Assembly (NCBI GenBank): GCA_947259685.1
Contig: CAMYNC010000005.1
Span: 1 to 64,000 of the forward strand
DNA length: 64,000 bases
Direction: 5' to 3'
DNA from: an uncultured Desulfuromonadales bacterium
GTDB lineage: Bacteria; Desulfobacterota; Desulfuromonadia; Desulfuromonadales; Geopsychrobacteraceae
Positions 51,451-62,039 of the stretch are shown here, in pieces. The translations under genes were made by a program, and so were the position numbers. Numbering within the stretch: position 1 is the stretch's first letter; each line of letters begins with the position of its first letter. The notes under the pieces were generated by a model, which ran no database searches, had not been told where the DNA came from, and saw nothing but the letters and a program-made list of their open reading frames with translations.

Positions 51451-54161
51451 TGGGCAAGTTAAGAGTATACGAATTGGCAAAGCAGATGGGGCTCGAAAAT
51501 AAGGAGCTTCTCTCCAAACTTGCTGAGGCTGGAATTGATGCCGGATCACACTCAAGTAGTCTGAGTGATGAGGATATGCAGAAATTTGAAGCGTTCAATA
51601 ATCCGTCCGAAGAAAAGATCGAGGAAGCTCGTATCAAGCCGGGGATTATCCGTCGTCGTCGGACCGTGGTGCCTAAACCCGCGGAAGAAGAGCCGATTAC
51701 TGAAACCGCTGAGTCCACTGAAGAAGTTCCTGTAGAAACAGCAGCGTCGGTTGTAGAAGTGGCTGCAGATAGCGTCGTTGAAGAACTCGAAGAGGTTCCT
51801 GCTCCGACAGCCCCCGAGGTCGCAGCAGTTCCTGCCGCTGAAGACCCGGTTGAGGAGCCGGCTGCAGAAATTAAAGAAGAACCGGTTGCTGAAGAACCAG
51901 CCCCGGCGACGGTAGCAGAGGTGGTTAAAGAACCGGTTGTTGAAGAAAAGCCGAGCAAACCAGCGACTCCAGAAAAAGCCACCGCCAACCAGGCTAAAAT
52001 CCTCGGCCGCGTTGAATTGCCGCAAGCCCGACCGGCAGCACAAAGACAAGATCGCACCCGCGGCCGTAACGGTGAACGCCCTGCGCGTCCAGAACGCCCA
52101 GGGCGGCCAACTCGTCCGGCAGCAGCGGGTGCGGCCCCAGGTCGTGGCCAACGGCCGGTGGCAGTGGCTCCGGTTGTTCCCGTTGAGCCGGTTCCGGAAA
52201 AAGAGGGGCGGAACAAGAAACGTAAAAAAGGGCGTCGAAACGAGCACGAAACTAGTCAAGAAGATGGCCGCGTTTCGAGGCGTGGGCGCAGGGTCGAGGT
52301 GTTTGAGCCCGGCCGGATGGGTGGTAAGAAACGGCGCGGCGGGAAACAGGGTAAATCGGCCAAGCAAACTGAGATCACCGTTAGTAAAGCAATCAAACGG
52401 GTGATCCGCATCAGTGATTCGATCACTGTCGGTGAACTGGCCAAACGGATGGGGGTTAAAGCTAACGAGCTGATTGCTGAGCTGATGCGGCAAGGATCGA
52501 TGGTCACCATTAATCATCCGCTCGATTTCGAATCGGCAGCTATTCTTGCCACCGAATTCAATTACGAAGTCGAAAACGTTGCCTTTGACGAAGAGACTAT
52601 TCTGGATATCAGCGAAAAGAGTGAAAAAGAGGATTCGCCTGAGGACCTGCAAGGTCGTCCGCCGGTGGTGACCATCATGGGACACGTTGACCATGGTAAA
52701 ACCAGTCTTCTCGACGCTATTCGTGAAGCCAGGGTTACCGAAGGTGAAGCGGGTGGGATTACCCAGCATATCGGTGCCTATGATGTGGAACTTGACGGGC
52801 GGAAGATTACCTTCCTCGATACCCCCGGTCACGAAGCATTTACCGCAATGCGTGCCCGCGGTGCTGGTGTGACTGACATCGTAATTCTGGTCGTTGCTGC
52901 CGATGACGGTGTCATGCCGCAGACCAAGGAGGCGATCAACCACTCCAAGGCGGCCGGAGTACCGATCATCGTTGCGGTCAACAAGATTGACAAACCGGAT
53001 GCCAACCCAGAGCGGGTCAAACAGGAATTGACCGAGTTTGAACTGGTTCCGGAAGAGTGGGGCGGCGAGACCATTTTCGTTGAAGTCTCAGCAAAGCAGC
53101 AGACCAACCTTGAGACCTTATTGGAAATGATCCTGTTGCAGTCTGAAGTGCTGGAGCTGCAGGCCAATCCGGATAAACGTGGCAAAGGTTCTATTGTTGA
53201 AGCTCGTTTGGATAAAGGTCGTGGACCGGTTGCTACCGTTTTGGTTCAGGATGGCACGCTGAAGATCGGCGATTCGATTGTTGCCGGCCCCCATTTCGGC
53301 CGGGTGCGCTCAATGACCACAGCCAATGGGCGCCAGGTTAAAGAGGCCGGCCCGTCATTTCCGGTTGAAGTCACCGGGCTTGGTGGTGTGCCTGATGCCG
53401 GGGATACCTTCCATTCGGTTGAAAGTGAAAAAGCTGCCAAAGATGTCGCGATGCATCGCCAACAAAAACAGCGCGAGCTAGATCTGGCTAAGAGCAGTAA
53501 GGTCTCTTTGGAACAGCTATTTGCCAAAATGCAGGAAGGTGTGGTCGAGGAACTGGCTGTCATCATCAAGGCAGATGTCCAGGGTTCTGTCGAGGCGGTT
53601 CGTGATACCCTCGAAAAACTGTCGACTGACACCTGCCGACTCAATGTCATTCATACCGGTGTCGGCGGAGTTTCTGAGAGCGACGTCACTCTAGCAACCG
53701 CGTCTAACGCCATTGTTCTTGGTTTCAATGTCCGTCCGGAAACCAAGGCAAAGGCCCTGGCCGAAACCGAAAAGGTCGACATCCGGCTTTACAGCGTTAT
53801 CTACGATGCGGTCAACGACATCCGCGATGCGATGGAGGGCCTGCTGGCCCCAACCCTGAAAGAAAATGAGCTGGGTCGGGTCGAGGTTCGCGAGACCTTC
53901 CATGTCTCCCGGGTTGGAACCATTGCCGGTTGTTATGTTCTTGATGGCAAGATTGTCCGCAATGCACAGACCCGCCTGGTCCGCGATAACGTGGTTATCT
54001 GGGAAGGCAAACTGAGTTCACTCAAGCGCTTCAAGGATGATGTCAAAGAAGTCGCCAGCGGTTACGAGTGCGGTATCGGGCTGGAGAACTACAACGATAT
54101 CAAGAATGGTGACATCATCGAAGTGTTCGAGATGGAGGAAGTAAAAACAACTCTGAACTAG
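51450..54161 (+). CDS. infB: Translation initiation factor IF-2
   Basis: A 903-aa GTPase that recruits fMet-tRNA to the 30S subunit. A conserved N-terminal IF2_N motif ([19 protein letters not shown]) precedes a long Glu/Pro/Ala-rich linker (about residues 65-260) and a second IF2_N repeat ([20 protein letters not shown], about 327-346). The G domain has GHVDHGKT near 411, DTPGHEAF near 457 and NKIDKP near 511; C-terminal domains complete the protein. The start is ATG 51450, overlapping the previous stop. The linker length is variable in the family. Confidence 0.97.
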   Translation: MGKLRVYELAKQMGLENKELLSKLAEAGIDAGSHSSSLSDEDMQKFEAFNNPSEEKIEEARIKPGIIRRRRTVVPKPAEEEPITETAESTEEVPVETAASVVEVAADSVVEELEEVPAPTAPEVAAVPAAEDPVEEPAAEIKEEPVAEEPAPATVAEVVKEPVVEEKPSKPATPEKATANQAKILGRVELPQARPAAQRQDRTRGRNGERPARPERPGRPTRPAAAGAAPGRGQRPVAVAPVVPVEPVPEKEGRNKKRKKGRRNEHETSQEDGRVSRRGRRVEVFEPGRMGGKKRRGGKQGKSAKQTEITVSKAIKRVIRISDSITVGELAKRMGVKANELIAELMRQGSMVTINHPLDFESAAILATEFNYEVENVAFDEETILDISEKSEKEDSPEDLQGRPPVVTIMGHVDHGKTSLLDAIREARVTEGEAGGITQHIGAYDVELDGRKITFLDTPGHEAFTAMRARGAGVTDIVILVVAADDGVMPQTKEAINHSKAAGVPIIVAVNKIDKPDANPERVKQELTEFELVPEEWGGETIFVEVSAKQQTNLETLLEMILLQSEVLELQANPDKRGKGSIVEARLDKGRGPVATVLVQDGTLKIGDSIVAGPHFGRVRSMTTANGRQVKEAGPSFPVEVTGLGGVPDAGDTFHSVESEKAAKDVAMHRQQKQRELDLAKSSKVSLEQLFAKMQEGVVEELAVIIKADVQGSVEAVRDTLEKLSTDTCRLNVIHTGVGGVSESDVTLATASNAIVLGFNVRPETKAKALAETEKVDIRLYSVIYDAVNDIRDAMEGLLAPTLKENELGRVEVRETFHVSRVGTIAGCYVLDGKIVRNAQTRLVRDNVVIWEGKLSSLKRFKDDVKEVASGYECGIGLENYNDIKNGDIIEVFEMEEVKTTLN

Positions 54162-54185
54162 TCAGAGTTGCAGGGGAGATGGTGA

Positions 54186-54488
54186 ATGGTTGTTGGAGTG
54201 CTAAGGATTGATCTGCGCCTACACGCGTCCCAAAGCCTGAAACAAAAACGGTCACAGGTCTCCCGTATTTTGCATCGTCTGCGCAGCCGCTATCCGATCT
54301 CGATTGCCGAAGTCGGCTGGCAGAATAAATTACAACGCAGTCTGCTCGGTGTCAGTATGACGGCCGGGACCGAAGCTCAACTACAGTCGGTTTTTCAAAA
54401 GCTCGAAGATGAAATCTATAGGTCTGGTTTGGCTGAATTGATCGATACTGAAGTTGAGTACTTGCACTATGGAGAAGAGAGTAGTTGA
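54186..54488 (+). CDS. ylxP: DUF503 (YlxP-like) protein
   Basis: A 100-aa protein of the DUF503 family. It begins MVVGVLRIDLRLHASQSLKQKRS, with the SLKQKR motif diagnostic, followed by ISIAEVGWQNKLQRSLLGVS. It is usually found, as here, between infB and rbfA, and is linked to ribosome biogenesis, although its molecular role is not settled. A GGGGAG lies upstream. Its stop overlaps the TTG start of rbfA. Confidence 0.9.
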   Translation: MVVGVLRIDLRLHASQSLKQKRSQVSRILHRLRSRYPISIAEVGWQNKLQRSLLGVSMTAGTEAQLQSVFQKLEDEIYRSGLAELIDTEVEYLHYGEESS

Positions 54489-54853
54489 GCAGCTATCGAC
54501 CCGAACGAGTCGGGGAACAGATCCACAAAGAAATTTCCCGCCTGTTGACGCACGGAATTAAGGATCCAAGGGTGGCGCCAGTGATGATCACTGGTGTGCA
54601 AATGACCCGCGATCTGCGCCTGGCCCGTGTTTACTTTACCGTGCCTGAAGAAGCAACCGAACGCAAGGAAGCAGAGCGTGGCTTAAAGAGTGCTGCCCCT
54701 TTCATTCGGCGAGAATTGGGGCAGGTGATGCGTCTTCGCCATACTCCTGATTTGCGTTTTGAATATGATGGCTCGATCGCCTATGGACAAAAAATTGAGG
54801 GCTTGTTGCGGCAGGTTCAGGATGATTTGACTGATGATTCAGCAGATAGTTGA
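54485..54853 (+). CDS. rbfA: Ribosome-binding factor A
   Basis: A 122-aa KH-like factor for 16S rRNA maturation of the 30S subunit. It shows RPERVGEQIHKEISRLLTHGIKDPRV (about residues 4-29), VQMTRDLRLARVYFTV and RRELGQVMRLRHTPDLRFEYD, the typical order. TTG at 54485 is taken as start, preceded by GGAGAAGAG and overlapping the ylxP stop. The next start at 54834 overlaps its end by 20 bases. Confidence 0.93.
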   Translation: MSSYRPERVGEQIHKEISRLLTHGIKDPRVAPVMITGVQMTRDLRLARVYFTVPEEATERKEAERGLKSAAPFIRRELGQVMRLRHTPDLRFEYDGSIAYGQKIEGLLRQVQDDLTDDSADS

Positions 54854-55769
54854 GCAGATTCAGCAGCACCAGCGTTTTCTGGTTGTCGCCCATGAAAATC
54901 CTGATGGTGATGCCATCGGCTCGACTCTCGGGCTGGCCAATGCGCTTCGCGAAATGGGCAAAGATGTTGTTGCTTTCAATATCGATGCCGTCCCTGAAAT
55001 TCTGCGCTTTTTGCCTAGCTGGGATCAATTGGTCAATAAGCTTGAAGAGGGTGCTGAATTCGATGTCGCTTTCGTGCTCGATGCAGGTGACCTGTCACGC
55101 ACGATGCTACCGGTCAAGGACCTTTGTCGGACCCTGATCAATATCGATCATCACCCGCACTCTACCTTCGGTGATATCTGTTATTTGGATACCAACGCCA
55201 GTGCAACGGCGGTTATGATCTGCCGAATTCTTGACGCCTGCGATTATCAGATGAGCCTTGAGGTTGCGCAGCCGCTCTATACCGGGATTCTTTCCGATAC
55301 GGGCTCTTTTCGTTACTCCAGTTCCAATCAGGAAGCGTTTGTGGTCGCCGGTCAACTGGTCGGGATGGGGATCGATACCTGGCAGGTCGCCAGCAGCCTT
55401 TATGAAAGCATGGCTCCTGAACGGATGCGGCTGCTAGGCTTTGTGCTGCCAACCCTTGAGATTTCCGCCTGCGGTCACTATGCATCGGTGGTGATGACGA
55501 CCGATATGCTCTCTAAGGCCGGTGCAGACGAAGAGCATACCGAAGGTTTTGTCAATTATCCTCGTGCGGTGCGTGGGGTCGAGGTGGCGATGTTTTTCCG
55601 CCAGAATGGCGAACAGACCTACAAAATCAGTTTCCGTTCGCGCGGGTCGATCGATGTTGGTTCCGTCGCCCGGAAACTCGGCGGTGGCGGCCATCATAAT
55701 GCTGCCGGGGCTCAGGCCTCGGGTTCTCTGGATGACGTCCGCACCAGAGTTGCCAGCCTGTTTGTTTGA
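54834..55769 (+). CDS. nrnA: DHH-family oligoribonuclease / PAP phosphatase NrnA
   Basis: A 311-aa DHH-DHHA1 phosphoesterase that degrades nanoRNA and 3'-phosphoadenosine 5'-phosphate. The metal motif ENPDGDAIGS lies at residues 21-30, the FVLDAGD element near 80, and the DHH box NIDHHPHS near 103. The C-terminal DHHA1 domain has the glycine-rich GGGGHHNAAGA near residue 290. ATG 54834 begins inside rbfA. Common between rbfA and truB in many bacteria. Confidence 0.92.
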   Translation: MIQQIVEQIQQHQRFLVVAHENPDGDAIGSTLGLANALREMGKDVVAFNIDAVPEILRFLPSWDQLVNKLEEGAEFDVAFVLDAGDLSRTMLPVKDLCRTLINIDHHPHSTFGDICYLDTNASATAVMICRILDACDYQMSLEVAQPLYTGILSDTGSFRYSSSNQEAFVVAGQLVGMGIDTWQVASSLYESMAPERMRLLGFVLPTLEISACGHYASVVMTTDMLSKAGADEEHTEGFVNYPRAVRGVEVAMFFRQNGEQTYKISFRSRGSIDVGSVARKLGGGGHHNAAGAQASGSLDDVRTRVASLFV

Positions 55770-55785
55770 GCCTGCCCTGAAGTTC

Positions 55786-56697
55786 ATGCACGGAATACTG
55801 CTTATTGACAAGTCAGCCGGGATGACCTCGCACGACGTGGTGCGTCAGGTTCGGCGCATTTGCAAGACGCGTAAAGTCGGGCACGCCGGAACCCTTGATC
55901 CAATGGCGACCGGAGTCTTGCCGGTGGCGGTGGGTGACGGCACCAAAATTCTACAGTTTCTGTTGGCCGAGGATAAAAGTTATCGGGCCAGGTTTCAGTT
56001 GGGAATCAGTACCGATACCCTGGATGCCGAAGGGCAGATTCTGCAGCAAAGAGAATTGCCGTCCGCCTGTGCCGAGCGTTTAGAACCGATACTGCAGCGT
56101 TTTCGCGGTTCGATAGAGCAGGTTCCGCCGATGTATTCGGCCCTTAAGAAAGATGGTGTTCCGCTTTACAAACTCGCCCGCCAGGGGACCACGGTGGAAC
56201 GTGAGCCACGTTCTGTGCGGATTGACCGGCTTGAGGTCTTGGAAGTTGTCCTGCCGGATATCACCATCGAAGTCGACTGCTCCAAGGGAACCTATATCCG
56301 TTCGCTGGTCAACGATATCGGCGAGGCGCTTGGTTGTGGCGCGCACCTGACGGCACTGCGTAGATTGCGCTGCGGTCATTTTGATATCGATAACTGCATC
56401 AGTCTGGAACAGCTGCAACAGGCTGCCGAGGGGCAGGATGTCTCCGCCTTGCTGTCGTTGGATGAGGCCTTAAGTGGTTTTTCTGCTGTCCAGGTGCTGG
56501 GCAACGCCATTCAAGCCTTGAAAAACGGTGTGCCGCCAGGACTTACAGACATCAGTTCCCCGAACTCATTCGAGGCGGGTGATTTGCTCCGCCTACAGAT
56601 CGACCGGTCGCTGGCAGCAGTGGCTAGATTCGCGCCGGAGCGACAGAAGGAAAAGCGCGGAGATTTTGAGCTGGTCAGGGTTTTCGTGGCCCAGTAA
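55786..56697 (+). CDS. truB: tRNA pseudouridine(55) synthase TruB
   Basis: A 303-aa enzyme making pseudouridine 55 in the T-loop of tRNA. It begins MHGILLIDKSAGMTSHDVVR, with catalytic Asp38 in HAGTLDPMATGVLP, then PPMYSALKKDGVPLYKLAR and VDCSKGTYIRSLVNDIG. ATG 55786 is chosen because the in-frame extension to 55522 lies wholly within nrnA. It follows nrnA by 16 bases with a weak ribosome site, suggesting coupling. Confidence 0.95.
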   Translation: MHGILLIDKSAGMTSHDVVRQVRRICKTRKVGHAGTLDPMATGVLPVAVGDGTKILQFLLAEDKSYRARFQLGISTDTLDAEGQILQQRELPSACAERLEPILQRFRGSIEQVPPMYSALKKDGVPLYKLARQGTTVEREPRSVRIDRLEVLEVVLPDITIEVDCSKGTYIRSLVNDIGEALGCGAHLTALRRLRCGHFDIDNCISLEQLQQAAEGQDVSALLSLDEALSGFSAVQVLGNAIQALKNGVPPGLTDISSPNSFEAGDLLRLQIDRSLAAVARFAPERQKEKRGDFELVRVFVAQ

Positions 56698-56714
56698 ACA
56701 CTCATGATTAGCTC

Positions 56715-56743
56715 TTTACAGAGTTGGTTAACTATGGTAGATA
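56715..56743 (+). promoter_or_regulatory. Promoter of rpsO-pnp
   Basis: TTTACA (56715-56720), 17 bases and TAGATA (56738-56743) preceded by TGG (extended -10) form a good promoter between truB and rpsO. The rpsO leader would be about 59 bases. Confidence 0.6.
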
Positions 56744-56808
56744 GCGTAGGTTGCTTAGTGAAAAATAGCCACGCCACTGGCTTTATCGAAAACAAAAGGA
56801 GATAACAG

Positions 56809-57075
56809 GTGCTCGGCACAGAACGTAAACAAGAAATTATTGGAAAGTTCAAGCGTCACGAAGGTGATACCGGCTCCCCGGAAGTCCAAATTGCTCTTCT
56901 GACCGAACGGATTACTTACCTGACGGATCACTTCAAGACCCACAAGAAAGATCACCATTCCCGTCGTGGTCTGTTGAAGATGGTTGGTCAGCGGCGGCGC
57001 CTGCTTGATTATTTGATCTCGCAGGACATCGATCGCTACCGAGGCATCATCAAGGATCTCGGCATCCGACGTTAG
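56809..57075 (+). CDS. rpsO: 30S ribosomal protein S15
   Basis: An 88-aa S15 protein that binds 16S rRNA early in assembly and contacts the 23S bridge. The motifs [19 protein letters not shown] and [25 protein letters not shown] are those of S15. GTG start, with AGGAG upstream in the leader. Autogenous translational control by S15 is known in other bacteria, but no obvious pseudoknot was verified here. A terminator hairpin follows; pnp is downstream. Confidence 0.97.
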   Translation: MLGTERKQEIIGKFKRHEGDTGSPEVQIALLTERITYLTDHFKTHKKDHHSRRGLLKMVGQRRRLLDYLISQDIDRYRGIIKDLGIRR

Positions 57076-57081
57076 TCTGAG

Positions 57082-57114
57082 GCAGCATGCTCCACCGGGG
57101 GCATGCTGCTTTTT
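57082..57114 (+). terminator. Terminator/RNase site between rpsO and pnp
   Basis: GCAGCATGC (57082-57090) and GCATGCTGC (57101-57109) with a 10-base loop are followed by five T. In E. coli this region holds an attenuator and RNase III site; here only the terminator-like hairpin is seen. Confidence 0.8.
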
Positions 57115-57269
57115 GACTTCCAGCTAATAGCTCTGGAGGCTGTCCGGAGAGAATATCTGGTGATCGAAACACCAGGGATTGTCTCAGGCCAACCTCCACC
57201 AGCTATTTTTTTTTATCAGGCTTCATGGGTTTGCAGACGGCTGCCAACCCACCAAACGAGGAGAAAAAG

Positions 57270-59369
57270 ATGGCCTATCATACAGTAGAAGTAGAGTTCA
57301 ACGGTCAACCGTTGACGATTGAAACCGGTAAGGTTGCCCGTCAGGCTGACGGCGCTGTTATCGTAACCTACGGTGAGACCAAAGTGCTCTGTACCGTTGT
57401 TTCGGCAAGAAAAATGCGCGAAGGGCAAGATTTTTTCCCGCTGACCGTTAATTACGCAGAAAAATTCTATTCCGCCGGCAAGATCCCCGGTTCCTTTTTC
57501 CGCCGGGAGCGTGGGACCACCGAACGCGAAACCCTGATCTGCCGCCTGATCGACCGCCCGATGCGGCCGCTCTTCCCGAAGGGTTATCTATTCGAAACCC
57601 AGATCATGCCGTCGGTAATTTCAACCGACATGGTCAATGATCCAGATACCCTGGCCATGGTTGCAGCGTCGGCTTCGGTTGCAGTTTCTGATATTCCTTT
57701 CGAAGGTCCGATTGCAGCCGTACGCGTTGGTCGGATTGATGGCCAGTTTGTAGCCAACCCAACCAGAGAGCAAATTGAGCAGACTGACGTCGAGATCGTC
57801 ATCTCTGGCTCCAAAGATGCCGTGATGATGGTTGAGGGGGAGTCTAATTTCCTCTCTGAAGCGGAAATGCTCGACGCTATCTTCTTCGGTCACAATGCAC
57901 TACAGCCGCTGATCGCTGTGCAGGAAGAACTGGCCAAGCTGGTCGGTAAAGAGAAGCGTGCTTTTGAAGTTCCGCAGGCAGATGCAGCCTTGGTCGCAAA
58001 AGTCACTGAGCTGGCCGAGCCGAAGGTTGTCGACGCCGTCAAAATTCAAAGCAAGCAGGATCGTTATGCGGCCTTGGGTGAGATCCGCACCGAGGTGAAA
58101 GAACAACTGGCCGAGGTTTATCCAGAGCGTGAAGGAGAGATCTCCGCGGCTCTCGGCTCGGTAGAGAAGCGAGTTGTGCGTTTGATGGTCGCTAAAGACC
58201 GGATCCGGATCGATGGCCGCGACATGGCGACGATTCGTCCGATCAGCTGTGAAGTTGGTGTGTTGCCGCGCGCTCACGGCAGTGCCCTGTTCACCCGTGG
58301 TGAAACCCAGGCGCTGGTCGCGGCCACTCTGGGAACCGGAACTGACGAGCAGCGCATGGACAATGTCCAGGGGATGGACTTCAAGAAGTTTATGTTGCAC
58401 TACAACTTCCCACCGTTCTGCGTTGGTGAAACCAGCATGCGTCTCTTCCCGGGCCGGCGTGAAATCGGCCACGGCATGCTTGCTGAGCGCAGCGCCGCGC
58501 AGATTTTGCCGAAGCATGAAGACTTCCCATACACCATCCGGATCGTCTCCGACGTCCTCGAGTCGAACGGTTCTTCATCGATGGCGTCGGTCTGTGGTGC
58601 TTCGCTGTCACTGATGGACGCCGGAGTACCGGTTTCCGAAGCGATCGCCGGAATTGCTATGGGTTTGATCAAGGAAGGCGATGATGTCGCTGTGCTTTCC
58701 GATATCCTCGGTGATGAAGATCATCTTGGTGATATGGATTTCAAAGTGACCGGTTCGGCAAACGGTATCACTGCTCTGCAGATGGATATCAAAATCACTG
58801 GTGTCACCAAAGAGATCATGCAGCAAGCCCTGGAGCAAGCTCGTGAAGGGCGGATCCACATCCTCGGTGAGATGGCCAAGGCGCTTGACGCACCGCGTGC
58901 AGAGCTCTCTGAGCATGCTCCACAGATCACCAGTATCAAGGTTAAGCCGGATCAGGTGCGCACCGTTATCGGATCAGGTGGCAAAAACGTTCGCGGCATT
59001 ATAGACGCGACCGGCTGTGCCATCGATATTGAAGACGACGGGACCATCAAGATTGCCTCTTCCGACGGCAATGCCGCCAAAGCGGCGATTAAGATGATCC
59101 GTGATCTGACCCAGGAACCTGAAGTTGACAAGCTCTATATGGGAACCGTCAAGAAGATCATGGAATTCGGCGCATTTGTCGAAATCTACCCAGGTACCGA
59201 CGGCTTGGTCCATGTTTCCGAGCTGGCCAAAGAGCGGGTCCGTAATGTCACCGACGTGTTGAACGAAGGGGACCAGGTCCTGGTTAAATGTATCGGTGTC
59301 GATCGTCAAGGCAAAATCAAGCTGTCCCGCAAGGCCGCTCTTGATCAGAAACTGCCTGAAGAAGGCTGA
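57270..59369 (+). CDS. pnp: Polyribonucleotide nucleotidyltransferase
   Basis: A 699-aa 3'-to-5' phosphorolytic exoribonuclease, core of the RNA degradosome. Two RNase PH domains (about residues 5-215 and 315-540) include [20 protein letters not shown] and [17 protein letters not shown], followed by a KH domain (about 550-615, [13 protein letters not shown]) and an S1 domain (about 620-690, [21 protein letters not shown]). ATG 57270 is used because GAGGAG lies eight bases upstream; 57225 would add a leader not seen in PNPases. Leader between the rpsO terminator and pnp is 155 bases. Confidence 0.97.
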   Translation: MAYHTVEVEFNGQPLTIETGKVARQADGAVIVTYGETKVLCTVVSARKMREGQDFFPLTVNYAEKFYSAGKIPGSFFRRERGTTERETLICRLIDRPMRPLFPKGYLFETQIMPSVISTDMVNDPDTLAMVAASASVAVSDIPFEGPIAAVRVGRIDGQFVANPTREQIEQTDVEIVISGSKDAVMMVEGESNFLSEAEMLDAIFFGHNALQPLIAVQEELAKLVGKEKRAFEVPQADAALVAKVTELAEPKVVDAVKIQSKQDRYAALGEIRTEVKEQLAEVYPEREGEISAALGSVEKRVVRLMVAKDRIRIDGRDMATIRPISCEVGVLPRAHGSALFTRGETQALVAATLGTGTDEQRMDNVQGMDFKKFMLHYNFPPFCVGETSMRLFPGRREIGHGMLAERSAAQILPKHEDFPYTIRIVSDVLESNGSSSMASVCGASLSLMDAGVPVSEAIAGIAMGLIKEGDDVAVLSDILGDEDHLGDMDFKVTGSANGITALQMDIKITGVTKEIMQQALEQAREGRIHILGEMAKALDAPRAELSEHAPQITSIKVKPDQVRTVIGSGGKNVRGIIDATGCAIDIEDDGTIKIASSDGNAAKAAIKMIRDLTQEPEVDKLYMGTVKKIMEFGAFVEIYPGTDGLVHVSELAKERVRNVTDVLNEGDQVLVKCIGVDRQGKIKLSRKAALDQKLPEEG

Positions 59370-59382
59370 TTCGGACCACTCG

Positions 59383-60642
59383 ATGCTACAGAAGTCAAGA
59401 CTGGATAACGGCATCCGTGTCGTCACTGAACGGATGCCGGGACTTCATTCTGTAACCGTTGGCTTCTGGGTTCAGAATGGCTCCCGCCATGAAGAAGCAT
59501 CGCTGAATGGCATATCTCATTTTATTGAGCATATGCTATTTAAAGGAACGACCAGTCGTTCCGCGTTACAAATCGCCAAAGAAATCGATTCGGTCGGTGG
59601 AGTGCTTAATGCCTTCACCGGCCGCGAATTCAGCTGCTACTATGCCAAGGTCCTTGGCGATAAACTCCCTCAGGCTATCTCCCTGCTCTCCGACCTGGTT
59701 CTCAATTCGACCTTTGATGAAAAAGAGATTGAGAAAGAACGGCGGGTCATCCTGCAAGAAATCTCCATGGTCGAGGATACCCCGGATGATCAGGTCCACG
59801 ATCTGTTCAGCGAATCGATCTGGTCCAGTCATCCGCTGGGCCGCCCGGTCCTCGGTAAAGTCGAAACCGTCAAGACGATCAACCGGCAGAACCTGCTGGA
59901 CATGCTGCATAGCCGCTACCTTGGGCATAACATCCTGATTGTCGCTGCCGGCGATGTCCAGCATCAGCAGGTCATCGAGCAGATTGAACAGACTTTTAAC
60001 AGCGTGGCGCCGGGAACACCTGACAACCTCTGCACCCTTCCCGAATACCGACCAGGGGTACGGGTGACGACCAAACCTCTCGAGCAGGCACATTTTTGTC
60101 TCGGTTGCAAAGCTCTGCCGCAGAATCATGACGATCGTTTCATCCTCCATCTGCTGAACAGCAGTCTTGGCGGCAGCATGAGTTCGCGGCTGTTTCAAAA
60201 AATTCGTGAAGAACATGGCCTGGCCTACTCAATTTACAGTTACCTGAACACCCATTCGGATGCCGGTTCGCTGATTGTCTATGGTGGGACCAGTCCAGAT
60301 AAGCTGCAGGAAACCATTGGCCTGGTGCTTGAGCAATTTGCAGCACTGAAAAAGGTCTACATCGGCAATGAAGAGCTGCATATGGCCCGCGAGCAGATGA
60401 AGGGGACCTTGTTGCTTTCCCTCGAGAGTTCAGATAATCGGATGACGCGTCTGGCAAAAAATGAAATTTTTCTTGGACGTCAGCCGGAACTTGATGAAAT
60501 CATAGCTGAAATCGACGCGGTTACGACCACCTCTCTGCAACGCGTCGCCAACCAATTGCTGGCTGATGACTCCCTGAATCTGCAAGTTGTCGGACCGGGC
60601 AACTGCACCAAGATTCCTATGGGACTTCTCAGTATTCCATAA
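59383..60642 (+). CDS. M16 (pitrilysin-like) zinc metallopeptidase
   Basis: A 419-aa M16 peptidase of the processing-peptidase type. The inverted zinc motif HxxEH is His46-Phe-Ile-Glu49-His50 in [13 protein letters not shown], followed about 75 residues later by the third-ligand Glu in [13 protein letters not shown]. The C-terminal half repeats the fold without zinc ligands ([16 protein letters not shown]). ATG 59383 is chosen because an upstream frame overlaps pnp. The order pnp-M16-dut is conserved in many bacteria. Confidence 0.92.
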   Translation: MLQKSRLDNGIRVVTERMPGLHSVTVGFWVQNGSRHEEASLNGISHFIEHMLFKGTTSRSALQIAKEIDSVGGVLNAFTGREFSCYYAKVLGDKLPQAISLLSDLVLNSTFDEKEIEKERRVILQEISMVEDTPDDQVHDLFSESIWSSHPLGRPVLGKVETVKTINRQNLLDMLHSRYLGHNILIVAAGDVQHQQVIEQIEQTFNSVAPGTPDNLCTLPEYRPGVRVTTKPLEQAHFCLGCKALPQNHDDRFILHLLNSSLGGSMSSRLFQKIREEHGLAYSIYSYLNTHSDAGSLIVYGGTSPDKLQETIGLVLEQFAALKKVYIGNEELHMAREQMKGTLLLSLESSDNRMTRLAKNEIFLGRQPELDEIIAEIDAVTTTSLQRVANQLLADDSLNLQVVGPGNCTKIPMGLLSIP

Positions 60643-60647
60643 GCGTT

Positions 60648-61103
60648 ATGAAACCGACGATTCAAATCAAAAAGCTGCACCCCGCTGCCCAGGTTCCGCA
60701 CTACATGACCGAGCTTGCTGCTGGAATGGATATCCAGGCTCTACCGGAGAATGATATCCTGCTAGCACCAGGTGAACGCTGCCTGGTTCCCACCGGGCTG
60801 GCGGTTGCTATTCCTCCTGGTTACGAAATCCAGGTTCGGCCTAGATCGGGGCTGGCATTGCGGCAGGGGATCAGCCTGGTTAACAGTCCGGGCACCATCG
60901 ACGCCGATTATCGCGGCGAGATAGGAATCATCGTGATCAATCATGGCCAGGAATGTTTTAATATCTCCGCTGGCGACAGGATTGCACAGCTTGTCGTTGC
61001 GCCGGTCTGTCAAGCGGTCATGCAGGTGGTCGAGGACCTTTCCGAAACCTTACGGGGTGGGGGAGGCTTCGGACATACCGGGAAACGGGAGGGCAAGTCA
61101 TGA
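60648..61103 (+). CDS. dut: Deoxyuridine 5'-triphosphate nucleotidohydrolase
   Basis: A 151-aa trimeric dUTPase that hydrolyses dUTP to dUMP. The five motifs are seen: [36 protein letters not shown] (motifs II-III), [12 protein letters not shown] (motif IV) and a glycine-rich [10 protein letters not shown] tail (motif V). The start lies five bases after the M16 stop. Its stop overlaps the DUF493 gene by ATGA. Confidence 0.96.
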   Translation: MKPTIQIKKLHPAAQVPHYMTELAAGMDIQALPENDILLAPGERCLVPTGLAVAIPPGYEIQVRPRSGLALRQGISLVNSPGTIDADYRGEIGIIVINHGQECFNISAGDRIAQLVVAPVCQAVMQVVEDLSETLRGGGGFGHTGKREGKS

Positions 61104-61372
61104 GCCAGCCGCAAGGACCTGAAGATCTGCTTGAATTCCCCTGCCACTATCAGTTCAAAGCCGTCGGTAGCGCCGGTGATACCTTTTACCGGGCTGTCGT
61201 CCAGGCCGTTCAGCAGCATGCCAACGTCAGCACAGATGCAATCAAAAGCCGACCGAGCGGTAAAGGAACCTATCAGTCGGTTTCAGTGATGGTCACCTTG
61301 CATAATTATCAGCAGTTAACAAAGATCTATGCCGAAATTCGCCAGGTACCCGAGTTGAAAATGTTGCTTTAA
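61100..61372 (+). CDS. DUF493 (YbeD-like) protein
   Basis: A 90-aa protein of the DUF493/YbeD family, with the expected [29 protein letters not shown] and [14 protein letters not shown] elements. The ferredoxin-like fold resembles ACT-like regulatory domains; function is unknown. ATGA overlap with dut shows translational coupling. Confidence 0.9.
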   Translation: MSQPQGPEDLLEFPCHYQFKAVGSAGDTFYRAVVQAVQQHANVSTDAIKSRPSGKGTYQSVSVMVTLHNYQQLTKIYAEIRQVPELKMLL

Positions 61373-61422
61373 ATTGGATAAGCACGTAAAATTACCAGAT
61401 AATTTCTCTGGAGGAGACGAGG

Positions 61423-62031
61423 ATGCTGCTGTCAATAAACCCTGAAAATCCACAAAAACGACATATTACTCGCGTCGCAGAATGTCTCCGCCAGGGAGGC
61501 GTGATTGTCTATCCGACCGACACTATCTACGGTATAGGTTGCGATATTTTTAATCGCAAGGGGATTAAGAAAATATTTCAGATCAAGCAGCGCGATAGTC
61601 GCAAACCTTTTTCCTTCATCTGCAGTGATCTGGCAGAAATATCTAATTATGCTCAGGTCAGCAACTTCGCTTTCAAAATCATGAAGCGTCACCTGCCCGG
61701 GCCCTACACCTTTGTGCTTGAGGCAAGTAAAGTCGTCCCTGATTCACTGAGCACCAAGCAGAAAACCGTCGGTGTGCGGATTCCGGAGAACGCCATCTGC
61801 CAGGCAATTGTCAAAGAACTTGGCCATCCACTGGTCACCACCAGCGCTAATCTCTCCGGCGAAGAGACCCTGCAGGATCCTGCCCTGATTGATGAGCGGA
61901 TGGGGCGCATGGTCGAACTGGTTATCGATGGTGGGATCTCTTTGGGGGAGGGGTCCACGGTGATCAGTCTGCTGGACGACCAGATTGAAGTCCTCCGTGA
62001 GGGCAGCGGCGATATTTCCTGGATAGAGTAG
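61423..62031 (+). CDS. YciO-type Sua5/YrdC family protein
   Basis: A 202-aa YrdC-fold protein. The start SINPENPQKRHITRVAE, VIVYPTDTIYGIGCDI, FAFKIMKRHLPGPYTFVLEASK and VGVRIPENAICQAI follow YciO of E. coli more closely than the TsaC/YrdC tRNA threonylcarbamoyladenosine enzyme. Both bind L-threonyl-carbamate-AMP-like ligands; whether this one supplies t6A synthesis is not settled, and tsaC annotation is possible. GGAGGAGACGAGG lies upstream. Confidence 0.88.
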   Translation: MLLSINPENPQKRHITRVAECLRQGGVIVYPTDTIYGIGCDIFNRKGIKKIFQIKQRDSRKPFSFICSDLAEISNYAQVSNFAFKIMKRHLPGPYTFVLEASKVVPDSLSTKQKTVGVRIPENAICQAIVKELGHPLVTTSANLSGEETLQDPALIDERMGRMVELVIDGGISLGEGSTVISLLDDQIEVLREGSGDISWIE

Positions 62032-62039
62032 GGCGACTA

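Noticed and set aside
51552..52943. 463-codon antisense frame opposite infB, Phe/Arg/Cys-rich
   Set aside because: It results from the repetitive Glu/Pro/Ala codons of the IF2 linker read backwards; amino-acid content is implausible.
57225..57269. In-frame N-terminal extension of PNPase
   Set aside because: The 15 extra residues are not PNPase-like, and a strong ribosome site precedes the ATG at 57270.
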